This document shows positions 46,872 to 54,062 of a stretch of 64,000 nucleotides of DNA, one piece after another. The stretch lies in contig CALUOR010000001.1 of assembly GCA_944322285.1 (NCBI GenBank), forward strand, positions 1 through 64,000. Reading direction: 5' to 3'. The position numbers were made by a program, and so were the translations under genes. The notes under the pieces are model-generated. The model did no database searches, had not been told where the DNA came from, and worked only from the letters and a program-made list of their open reading frames with translations. The stretch comes from an uncultured Bacteroides sp. Its GTDB lineage: Bacteria; Bacteroidota; Bacteroidia; Bacteroidales; Bacteroidaceae. Within the stretch, counting starts at the first letter, position 1. The number at the start of each line of letters is the position of its first letter.

Positions 46872-48713
46872 ATGAACAACAATTACAACTTAAACCTGAG
46901 CGTTTCACTTAAACCTTATCAAAGCAAGGAAATGATTAAGGAGGATATAATTAATTCCTCATATAAATATATGAACCTTAACTTTGACTTGGATAAATTC
47001 AAATACGGTGTGCGCAATGGTTATTGCTTCTGCCATAACTTCAACAAGAAGGAATTCGGATTAACCGACAAGACGTATAATAACTTTGTATCAGCAAAAT
47101 TTATATTCATTGATGTTGATGATACTTCCGTACCAATGGAACAATTCTATGAGATGTTAAGTGTTAAGCCAACATTCGCATATACCACATACTCAAATGG
47201 CAAAGATGATACATACTCATTTCGCTTAATATATTGCTTCGATGATTATATAACCAATAGGGATGATTACAATAATATATATATGCACTTGCTTAAATGT
47301 ATTGAAGCTGATACGCATCTTGTGAACAAAGATAATTGTGGAAGTAGTTGCGTGCAACAAATGTTTGGATGTTATGGTTGTGATATGGTATCATCCGACA
47401 TTGTATATTCGTTGAATGAATTGAAGGAAAAAGTGCAATCCGAAACGTATAATATAACCAATGAAGAATTGCGCATTTCTAATGGTATAATAAAAAAAGA
47501 GAAAGAAGCATTATACAATTTGAATTGCGCAAATGATAAGAAGGTTGATATAGAGATAACGGATGCTGAATATATGCAGGACTTTTGGCGTATGGATTAC
47601 GCTTCATTATTGGCAAAGTACAAAGACATATATCCGTTCTTTGTTCATACTCCATTGCCTGATGTGGATGAGGACACACCCTATATTATGTTGCCTGATA
47701 ACTATATTGAAGTCAAAAGGTACTGGGTTAAGGCTGCAAACCTGCATACGCTTGGAAATGGCAAATATGAACTTATACCCGTAAGGCTGAAGGACGGTCA
47801 ACAGCGCAAAAAGAAGCTGTTTATCAACGGAATTCTTCGTAGATATATGGTTGATAACCTTTCCTTTGAATATTTGCTCCAGTGCCTTGTAAATGAGTTG
47901 TACTACTATGTGAACAATACGAAGGATGCAATCTCGAAGAAAATGTTGTATGGTATTGCATGCAATGCGTATAAAGCTGATTTAGAAGCCTACAAAGACA
48001 AGATAGACACCAAGACGGATAAACGTACATTCATTGTAAATGAAGCGTATTGCGCAAAGTATAATGTATCTAAAGGCACGGTAAGGAATGAAGTGAAACA
48101 GATGTTGCTATTCGCTGAGATTGGTAACTTATACGATTGTCTTATGACTGACAAACAGAACTTGGAAGTTATGAAGTCATTCGGGTTGAATATATCAAGA
48201 CGCACTCTAACCACATTCAAACAAACGTATGGGTTATGCAGAATGCGCAATTCAAAATGTATAATAAAAAAAGAAGAAGAACATTATACAATTAGAAATG
48301 CGCAAATTGAGGAAGTACAAACGAAAGAAGAAGAAACAAGCAATATTGATTATGGCTACAATTGGGATATTGAGATGGCCGACTATTACAAAGACTACAA
48401 TAACTTTACTAATATATTTAAGAAGATGTGCAAATATGAACCAATACAGACGGAAGAATATACCGCCAAGATAAACAAATTGAAATACGATATTAAGACA
48501 TTAAAGAACAAATTAGACCATTGCTCCACCGTTGAAGAAATCAGGGATAAGATGGGCAAATTTGATAAATGGTTTGATGCAAAATCCTCATTCCTCAATG
48601 AAGAGGATAAGATTACCATTAAGAATGCTTGGGATAAGTATTGCAATGCTCTCGTTAAGGCGTTGGATAGTGACAACTTCATTGATTGGATTGATTGGCT
48701 GAACGCTGCATAG
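46872..48713 (+). CDS. Phage replication-type protein (possible AEP-like primase N-terminus)
   Basis: 613 residues. The N-terminal domain has FIFIDVDDTS with D81/D83/D84, then PTFAYTTYSNG and TYSFRLIYCFDD near 100-124. This Asp-pair plus 'R(L)I.CF' arrangement resembles archaeo-eukaryotic-primase or Bacteroidetes primase-like N-termini, but I cannot align it firmly. The middle (KKKLFINGILRRYMVDNLSF) and YNVSKGTVRNEVKQMLLFAE (a helix-turn-helix-like part) suit a replication initiator. No helicase Walker motif is visible. The C-terminal 100 residues are coiled coil. Confidence 0.6.
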   Translation: MNNNYNLNLSVSLKPYQSKEMIKEDIINSSYKYMNLNFDLDKFKYGVRNGYCFCHNFNKKEFGLTDKTYNNFVSAKFIFIDVDDTSVPMEQFYEMLSVKPTFAYTTYSNGKDDTYSFRLIYCFDDYITNRDDYNNIYMHLLKCIEADTHLVNKDNCGSSCVQQMFGCYGCDMVSSDIVYSLNELKEKVQSETYNITNEELRISNGIIKKEKEALYNLNCANDKKVDIEITDAEYMQDFWRMDYASLLAKYKDIYPFFVHTPLPDVDEDTPYIMLPDNYIEVKRYWVKAANLHTLGNGKYELIPVRLKDGQQRKKKLFINGILRRYMVDNLSFEYLLQCLVNELYYYVNNTKDAISKKMLYGIACNAYKADLEAYKDKIDTKTDKRTFIVNEAYCAKYNVSKGTVRNEVKQMLLFAEIGNLYDCLMTDKQNLEVMKSFGLNISRRTLTTFKQTYGLCRMRNSKCIIKKEEEHYTIRNAQIEEVQTKEEETSNIDYGYNWDIEMADYYKDYNNFTNIFKKMCKYEPIQTEEYTAKINKLKYDIKTLKNKLDHCSTVEEIRDKMGKFDKWFDAKSSFLNEEDKITIKNAWDKYCNALVKALDSDNFIDWIDWLNAA

Positions 48714-48763
48714 TATTTAATTTCAAATTTGCAATAGTGTTAACAATAAATAACCTTATAAAC

Positions 48764-48795
48764 TTGACAAAGGGGTATTCGCTGTTGTATATTTG
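48764..48795 (+). promoter_or_regulatory. Bacteroides-type promoter inside the prophage
   Basis: TTG (48764-48766) with TATATTTG (48788-48795), 21 bases apart, matches the host consensus. It shows that a TTG start at 48793 is impossible and ATG 48844 is the likely start. Confidence 0.65.
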
Positions 48796-48843
48796 CAGCC
48801 GTTAAACGAAACCGATTTATTAACATCTAAATTTTATTTTATT

Positions 48844-49314
48844 ATGGAAAAGAAAATGGAAAAATGTAATGAAAAAGTAAAAGTGTCCGAACCGTTGGTA
48901 GCTGCTGAGATGACAAGGGAAGAAATAATTGAAAAGATAGGTGATACCATTGTTCAAGCTGTGTTGGACGATTTAAAAGAACAAATTTACGATTTGAATG
49001 AGGGTGACGGACGTGTAATGTTTTGTGACGGTGATTTGGGGCTTGAATGCTTCACGGATAATTTTAAGATATCTGTATATAATTGTACGGAAATCACACC
49101 TGACGAAACGAATGAAATTATTGATTATATTGATAATAGTAATGAAATTGATGATATAATGGAAGACTTATATAATTATGTAACAGAAAGATTGTATGAG
49201 GAACTATGGTTTGATAGTGAATTTATATTCAAAGAAAGGGAATATAGATTTGACGATATAACTGTAATGAATGATTACGATGGTGTAAGAATATGGTACA
49301 CAGATGTAGCGTAA
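48844..49314 (+). CDS. Acidic phage protein, unknown
   Basis: 156 residues from ATG 48844 (MEKKMEKCNEKVKVSEPLVA). Strongly acidic in the C-terminal two-thirds (EITPDETNEIIDYIDNSNEI, DDIMEDLYNYVTERLYEELW). Such acidic small proteins in phages may mimic DNA or bind host enzymes, but nothing here proves it. It is the only phage gene with a clear host-type promoter and is followed by a terminator, so it may be expressed in the lysogen. Confidence 0.65.
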   Translation: MEKKMEKCNEKVKVSEPLVAAEMTREEIIEKIGDTIVQAVLDDLKEQIYDLNEGDGRVMFCDGDLGLECFTDNFKISVYNCTEITPDETNEIIDYIDNSNEIDDIMEDLYNYVTERLYEELWFDSEFIFKEREYRFDDITVMNDYDGVRIWYTDVA

Positions 49315-49323
49315 TGGAAATGT

Positions 49324-49449
49324 AAGGTATCCTTCAGCAATGAAGGGTATCTTTTATATATTCAATTGTAAGGGTATCACAACCACCGAAGAAAATTTAT
49401 CATCTTTCATATTGGTGTTTATACATATAATCTATAAGGGTATCACAAC
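49324..49449. repeat. Iteron-like AAGG(G)TATC repeats
   Basis: AAGGTATC at 49324, AAGGGTATC at 49343, 49370 and 49436; the last two extend to TAAGGGTATCACAAC (49369-49383, 49435-49449), 66 bases apart. Close to the replication-type gene; could be an origin or operator. Confidence 0.45.
49329..49348 (+). terminator. Possible terminator of the acidic protein gene
   Basis: ATCCTTC (49329-49335) pairs with GAAGGGT (49342-49348), loop AGCAAT, then atcttttatat. Confidence 0.45.
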
Positions 49450-49573
49450 TCTTTAATCTTATCCATATCCTTAAATCTTTGTGTTTATTATATTTATCAG
49501 TAATGGAACTAAAATATATGTTGTAAAACATATAAATAAAATGCGAAAAAAATTGAAAAAAGTAATTTAAGAG

Positions 49574-49583
49574 ACTATTTATA
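49574..49583 (+). promoter_or_regulatory. Phage TATTTATA element, plus-strand copy 8
   Basis: ACTATTTATA followed by TATGTATAAG; no gene follows for 240 bases, only the possible small RNA ending at the 49687 terminator. Confidence 0.5.
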
Positions 49584-49589
49584 TATGTA

Positions 49590-49717
49590 TAAGCCATAAT
49601 ATAATTTACTCATTGGAGAAAAGAACAGCGGTTCTCGTATTCTATTTATTATTCATTATAAATTGTGATTAACTTGTTATTTTTTACCTACTGCCTGCGA
49701 AGGTGGTAGGTTTTTTA
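49590..49717 (+). ncRNA. Candidate phage small RNA
   Basis: A TATTTATA element (49574-49583) and a strong terminator (49687-49716) bracket about 120 bases with no open frame beyond four codons. An internal hairpin AAGAAC-AGCG-GTTCT lies near 49621-49635. The layout is that of a stand-alone small RNA; function unknown. Confidence 0.4.
49687..49716 (+). terminator. Rho-independent terminator
   Basis: CCTACTGCC / GGTGGTAGG (9 pairs, two wobbles), loop TGCGAA, then TTTTTT. The strongest terminator in the prophage. Confidence 0.75.
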
Positions 49718-49780
49718 TTGTCTTTTTTGAAAAAAATATCAAATAAATTTACATTATACCGCATAAATTACAGATTGCCG

Positions 49781-49790
49781 ACTATTTATA
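49781..49790 (+). promoter_or_regulatory. Phage TATTTATA element, plus-strand copy 9
   Basis: ACTATTTATA, 33 bases before ATG 49824. Confidence 0.5.
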
Positions 49791-49823
49791 ATAAAATAAC
49801 AAGACAACAAGTTGACAATCTAA

Positions 49824-50378
49824 ATGAAAAACACAAACACTTATGTTGATTTACTTACCACTGACGCATATCTTCTATCTAAATATTCCCAATATATGAA
49901 GCAAGAATTAGAAGATAGGTTAGAGATTATCAAATTCCTGATGTTTTACGGCTACAGCGAAAGATACATCATTAAATCAATGCCGTTATTTGCCAAATAT
50001 GACATCGCATTGTCCCAAATGAACAATGTGTCAGTCGATGATATTTTAATTGAAATAAAGCGAAGGGAAATGTATTATTTCACCTATAAGGATACCATCT
50101 TAGAAGTGAATAGGTACAATGAGCTGATGCAGGAGGCAAAGAAGAATAATTCAAGCAATGTGATATATGCACTTATATTTGACGATTGCATTGCCATGGC
50201 TGATTTGATGCAATTCGATATTGAATATCTTAATTCTGTCAAGACCGCAATACCTATGAATAAGAATACCATTAGAAGCAATGAGGACAAAGTAATGAAG
50301 GCTGTATATATGTTGCCGCTTCTTAAATTTAAATGCTATAATCGCCAAACATACGCAAGAATAAATATATTAAACTGA
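49824..50378 (+). CDS. Phage protein, unknown
   Basis: 184 residues, helical, with many Tyr/Met/Lys (YLLSKYSQYMKQELEDRLEI, YGYSERYIIKSMPLFAKYDI). The YSERYIIKS part could form a small DNA-binding helix pair, but I do not recognise a family. It has a TATTTATA element in front and precedes HNH by 7 bases, so both probably form one transcript. Confidence 0.6.
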   Translation: MKNTNTYVDLLTTDAYLLSKYSQYMKQELEDRLEIIKFLMFYGYSERYIIKSMPLFAKYDIALSQMNNVSVDDILIEIKRREMYYFTYKDTILEVNRYNELMQEAKKNNSSNVIYALIFDDCIAMADLMQFDIEYLNSVKTAIPMNKNTIRSNEDKVMKAVYMLPLLKFKCYNRQTYARINILN

Positions 50379-50385
50379 ATAAGAT

Positions 50386-50694
50386 ATGCCTACCATTAAT
50401 AAATTGAAACGACATAACAAGCCACACAACGATAATAGGAAAAACGACAACGATAGGAAGATAAGGCAATCTTATTATCAAACAACGAAATGGAAAAAAT
50501 TAAGAGCCGCCAAATTGCAGGAACACCCCTTGTGTGAATTATGCAACAAGGAATTGGCGGAAGATGTACACCATATAATAAGCTTTATGAGCGTTCCTGA
50601 TGAGATGGGTAGAATGACACTATTCTACGACCCTGCCAATCTGATGGCATTATGTAAAAAGTGTCACAATAAGATACATAAATTTAACAAATGA
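50386..50694 (+). CDS. HNH endonuclease
   Basis: 102 residues. YYQTTKWKKLRAAKLQ, then zinc pairs C50/C53 and C90/C93 (CELC, CKKC), HNH residues H62-H63, N85 and H94/H98 (VHHI, ANLMALCKKCHNKIH). This is the small HNH type encoded beside cos and terminase in many siphophages, where it helps packaging cuts. Here it lies next to a repeat-flanked G/C-rich region (50714-50821) that may be cos. Confidence 0.92.
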   Translation: MPTINKLKRHNKPHNDNRKNDNDRKIRQSYYQTTKWKKLRAAKLQEHPLCELCNKELAEDVHHIISFMSVPDEMGRMTLFYDPANLMALCKKCHNKIHKFNK

Positions 50695-50713
50695 TATGTT
50701 ATATGCTCAAAAT

Positions 50714-50821
50714 TGAAAACTTTGAAAAATACCGTGTGTGAAAATCGAAGTTGGGGTGGGGTTTCGTTCGATTTTTGAAAATTTCGAAGTCCCCCATCCC
50801 GAAAAATGAAAACTTTGAAAA
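50714..50821. other. Candidate cos/packaging region between HNH and integrase
   Basis: Two perfect TGAAAACTTTGAAAA repeats (50714-50728 and 50807-50821) flank a G/C-rich inverted pair GGGGTGGGGTTTCG and CGAAGTCCCCCATCCC (about 50753-50800). It sits between convergent genes, so bidirectional termination is the other reading. Confidence 0.4.
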
Positions 50822-50854
50822 TAATTTCAGTGAAATATGATTGGAGTTCTACAA

Positions 50855-52162
50855 TCAAACAACAGAATCTTTTAATATAGCACGCATTACCTTCACTTGC
50901 TCAATCTTGCTTACTTCCGTTATATAACTTTTTTCAAGCACGGTTGTCTTGTGTCCAATCATTCGCCTGATTGTATTATAATCAACGTTCATTGAAGCCA
51001 CTTTGTTAATAAACGTGTGCCTTGCGGTGTAGTACGTTATGCGCTTAACATCTATGCTTTGTTCCTTAAATACGGGTAATTTACATATTCGGGTTATATA
51101 CCTGTTTAAATATTTGGTTTGTGCCACATAGTAGTTATGCAATCTTTCCAATGCCCTAACTTCTGTATATTCTTTGCCGTTGGCAAAACAATCTATCAAA
51201 TAATCGTCTTGTGTCTTGCCTTTCATAAAGCAATTCAAGATTGGTTTAATACTTTCATAGTCTGTTGCAATATCTATTTTCCCACTTGTTTTATGTCTAA
51301 ACAGTGTTGCGGTCAGCGTTTCTATCCGTTCATTGCTCTGATTGTATTCCTCAATATAACCGACTTGCGTCTGTGCTTTCAGTGCGTCAAAAGTCAATGT
51401 GTTTAGTGTTTCTTTTTTCAAGTCTCCGACCTTGAGATATGCCATATCAACGGGTGCAATACCTTGTAATGCGATGTGCAATATATATAGCATTAACGCC
51501 TTGTCCTCTTTGGTGTATTCAGCCAAATAGTTGTAATTCTGTTGTGTTTGGCGATACGCAAATAACAATACGTTTAATTCAGTGGTGTTAAGCATTCTAT
51601 CCGCTGTCTCGTGGCTGAAGTCCTTTGCATTCCAATTAAATTTTTTAAATGTTTTTATGAGTCCGCTTTCAAAGCCATAGCGATAAGCTGAAAGAAATGT
51701 GCTGATGTGTCTTCTCGCAATAGGTATTGGTTTATCCCTTTTTAATTTTGCAACAAAGCCGTCAAACCATTCTTGCGTTAATGAAGATAGCGGCAAAGTA
51801 GGATATTCTTTTTTTAAATATAATTCAAGTGAATTATATGTTTTCTTTGTGTTTATTGCCTGCGCTTTCTCTTTTTTCAGTGCAATAATATCATAGAATA
51901 AAATCTCATTATCCTTGCGTCTTGGCGATTGTTCCTCACCATCAACGTACATCTTATATACTTCTTCTATCTTGGCGTTCTTTTCCTTGTATGCAATATC
52001 CTTACTTGACACCCTACATTTGTTGGCATTCCAATTGCTTTCCTTACAACTTACACCCGTGTCATAGTGCTTATACTTGCCATTCTCAAAGATGCGCACT
52101 TTGACTGAATATTCGCCATTGATTAATTGTCTCGACTTGAATAGTGTTACGCTTGCTTTCAT
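50855..52162 (-). CDS. Tyrosine integrase of the Bacteroides type
   Basis: 435 residues: N-terminal arm-binding part (1-90), SAM-like core-binding part (about 95-185), catalytic part (190-435). Box II is TARHTFINKVASM (R381), then IGHKTTVLEKSYI (H404, nucleophile Y413). The box I segment IALQGIAPVDMAYL has Gln233 where the catalytic Arg normally stands (RGMSFVDMAYL in common relatives). Located at the prophage's right end, about 500 bases from attR, as expected for integrase. Confidence 0.93.
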   Translation of the reverse strand: MKASVTLFKSRQLINGEYSVKVRIFENGKYKHYDTGVSCKESNWNANKCRVSSKDIAYKEKNAKIEEVYKMYVDGEEQSPRRKDNEILFYDIIALKKEKAQAINTKKTYNSLELYLKKEYPTLPLSSLTQEWFDGFVAKLKRDKPIPIARRHISTFLSAYRYGFESGLIKTFKKFNWNAKDFSHETADRMLNTTELNVLLFAYRQTQQNYNYLAEYTKEDKALMLYILHIALQGIAPVDMAYLKVGDLKKETLNTLTFDALKAQTQVGYIEEYNQSNERIETLTATLFRHKTSGKIDIATDYESIKPILNCFMKGKTQDDYLIDCFANGKEYTEVRALERLHNYYVAQTKYLNRYITRICKLPVFKEQSIDVKRITYYTARHTFINKVASMNVDYNTIRRMIGHKTTVLEKSYITEVSKIEQVKVMRAILKDSVV

Positions 52163-52180
52163 ATCCTTGTATATGTTTAA

Positions 52181-52215
52181 GGGAGCTACATTATTTTATA
52201 GCTCCCACAAAGTTA
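52181..52215 (-). promoter_or_regulatory. Integrase promoter element and 5' hairpin
   Basis: Minus-strand TAACTTTG (52215-52208) is immediately followed by the palindrome GGGAGCTA-N10-TAGCTCCC (52206-52181), 18 bases before ATG 52162. The palindrome would be an operator at the start point or a hairpin at the mRNA 5' end. Confidence 0.5.
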
Positions 52216-52219
52216 GTAA

Positions 52220-52492
52220 TTATAATCTATATTCTACAATTTTATGTGCCGTCAGGATATTTGTTAAGCCGCTTATTGAACTCATTGAAGAAGCCAATCT
52301 AACAATTTCTTCTAATGATTGCATTAATTCTATATTCGCATTCTGTCTGTCATTATAGGCTCTTAAATAGTCTCTGCTATTTGTTGATTGCTCTTCCCTT
52401 GCTTCTGCTTCCAATATACACTTTAATGCAGAATTGATTTTCTTCATTTCGTCTTTTACCTCTTTTACGTAATCACTACTAATTGTTTTCAT
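52220..52492 (-). CDS. Small helical phage protein, unknown (possible directionality factor)
   Basis: 90 residues, almost all helix (KEVKDEMKKINSALKCILEA). The start has a strong AGGAGG at 52501-52506, rare in this group, and TACCTTTG as -7 at 52553-52560 (minus strand). It lies between attR and the integrase gene, the usual place of an excisionase or regulator, but no helix-turn-helix is visible. Confidence 0.6.
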   Translation of the reverse strand: MKTISSDYVKEVKDEMKKINSALKCILEAEAREEQSTNSRDYLRAYNDRQNANIELMQSLEEIVRLASSMSSISGLTNILTAHKIVEYRL

Positions 52493-52512
52493 TATTAGTA
52501 CCTCCTATGCTT

Positions 52513-52542
52513 AATGTTTAAACTATGATTAAACTTTTTCGT
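52513..52542. repeat. Right arm-type direct repeat
   Basis: AATGTTTAAAC-N5-TTAAACTTTTTCGT, matching 30030-30060. It falls in the leader of the 90-residue gene, so integrase bound here could block that gene. Confidence 0.5.
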
Positions 52543-52665
52543 TTGAACATTGCAAAGGTATGTATTTGTTTTGAAATAGTAAAATTAAGCTAAATCGTTA
52601 TATATCAGCGATATGCAAAAACAATTTCATATAGTATAATCTAAATAAGGCTATCAATTTGTATA

Positions 52666-52691
52666 TTAACTGTTTTCGTCAAAACACTTAA
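52666..52691. other. Right attachment core (attR candidate)
   Basis: TTAACTGTTTTCGTCAAAAC with the inverted form AACTGTTTT-CGTC-AAAACACTT (one mismatch). It continues with AAACACTTAA, which also occurs in the left region at 29913. No gene from 52493 to 52761. Confidence 0.65.
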
Positions 52692-52761
52692 GCGTTTTTG
52701 ATTCAGAATGCAATTCATTGGTTATCAATAAAATATAAACTTGAATATAATATAAATATAT

Positions 52762-54060
52762 TTAATCGTTTTTGGGGGAGATAAACTGCTTCTTAGATGG
52801 CATATAGGTGACGCAGCACGAGTCATCGTGACTTGAATCCGCAGAAGGCTTGTTTTTGCTTTGACGTAATAGTGGGAGAGTATGGTTCACAGCCTGATAA
52901 ATCACTTTCACGCTTTCTCCCCAGCTATGTGTATGGGCAAAAGTGATACGGGCCTGTTGCTTGGCTGAATCGTGAGCTTCAGACAAAGCTTGGCGGATAG
53001 CAGTAATCCACTGCGGAACGGTGGTGGGCAAATAAGTATAGTCTTTGAAAACCTGGCGCATGGTATGGGTCGAAGTGGCTACTACGGGGCGTCCCATGGC
53101 TAAGTATTCATCAATCTTCAGTGGATAATTGCCATCGGTAATAGGATTGACTATCTGCGGATTGATACAGATATCAAAGTGACAGATGTAGGCGGGAAGT
53201 TCCGTTACTTGCTTGTACCCTAAGAAATGAACATTTGGCAAGGAGTGTAAGGCATGTCCCTGAAAATGTTCATCCTCGGGACCGACCCACACGAATTGGC
53301 AGTCGGGCATTTGACAGGCTACTTCATACATCAGGCCGCTGTCCAAACGGGCTTGCAGAATAGCCCCAGTATAGCCCACAACAGGATGAGGAATCGGCTT
53401 TAAATCTTCGGGAATTTTGTAAGAAAGGCGAGGATTATAAAGTTCCAGATTAACCCCCGTATTTAATACATGCACATTCGGATTCCAGAGACGCAGTTGT
53501 CGGGCAAAGAGTTCCGAGTTGGTTAAAACGATGTCTGCTTTGCCAGCCAAGCGCTTCTCGCACTCTTTGCCGTGTTTTCTCCAATAAGCAAACTCGGTGA
53601 CCTGATCGCGACGATAATAGATGCTTACGGCCGGTTTCAAGTATTCTTTCAGGTACAAACTTCGATAAAGGTCATTGTCTATCAGATGAATGTAAGACCG
53701 GAATCCCAACTTCTCCACCTGTTTTTTTATCCATTGCCCCAGCCGATGGTTATTGAGCCGGTTAATCCATTCGAAGAGGGGAGAAGGCAGTTGCCCAACG
53801 GGGAGCAGCGTGAAAGGACAGTCCAGCACCAATAACCTATCTGTAACGGAACGAAGAGGAGGGGTCTTTCCATGCAACACGGACAAACGATGATTCTTGG
53901 CAACCTCCTCAGCATCGTAGTGTTGGAAATATGTTCGAATATCCAATGGCGTATTTATGTACAGCACTCGGTGTTCCTTGGCTATTTCCATGGCCGTATT
54001 CTTGATGGTACTACCTATTTTTATGTCCCAAGATTGGAGGCTGGTGATGATGAAGTCCAT
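52762..54060 (-). CDS. Family 4-like glycosyltransferase
   Basis: 432 residues. GT-B fold with N-terminal MDFIITSLQSWDIKIGSTIK and the C-terminal donor segment YPLKIDEYLAMGRPVVATST near residue 315-335, where the Glu and the glycine/proline turn bind the sugar nucleotide. Resembles EpsE/teichuronic-acid type GT4 relatives. Last gene of the exopolysaccharide operon; its stop is 71 bases from attR. The C-terminus beyond residue 405 (SADSSHDDSCC) is unusual low-complexity. Confidence 0.85.
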   Translation of the reverse strand: MDFIITSLQSWDIKIGSTIKNTAMEIAKEHRVLYINTPLDIRTYFQHYDAEEVAKNHRLSVLHGKTPPLRSVTDRLLVLDCPFTLLPVGQLPSPLFEWINRLNNHRLGQWIKKQVEKLGFRSYIHLIDNDLYRSLYLKEYLKPAVSIYYRRDQVTEFAYWRKHGKECEKRLAGKADIVLTNSELFARQLRLWNPNVHVLNTGVNLELYNPRLSYKIPEDLKPIPHPVVGYTGAILQARLDSGLMYEVACQMPDCQFVWVGPEDEHFQGHALHSLPNVHFLGYKQVTELPAYICHFDICINPQIVNPITDGNYPLKIDEYLAMGRPVVATSTHTMRQVFKDYTYLPTTVPQWITAIRQALSEAHDSAKQQARITFAHTHSWGESVKVIYQAVNHTLPLLRQSKNKPSADSSHDDSCCVTYMPSKKQFISPKND

Positions 54061-54062
54061 AA

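Larger units (their letters stand above)
29941..52686. mobile_element. Compact temperate siphovirus-type prophage (~22.7 kb)
   Basis: The interval is bounded by imperfect att-like repeats, is A/T-rich throughout, and carries a coherent phage gene set. Minus strand: terminase to tail genes. Plus strand: replication-type protein to HNH. Minus strand: integrase at the right end. Both flanks are polysaccharide genes. Boundaries rest on the 21-bp repeat and could move by some tens of bases. Confidence 0.9.

Noticed and set aside
47480-48270. Two A7 runs in the replication-type gene as slippery sites
   Set aside because: Both encode IIKKE within continuous sequence, and no overlapping partner frame is found.
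48793-48843. TTG start for the acidic phage gene
   Set aside because: The codon lies inside the -7 promoter box, so it cannot be in the transcript.
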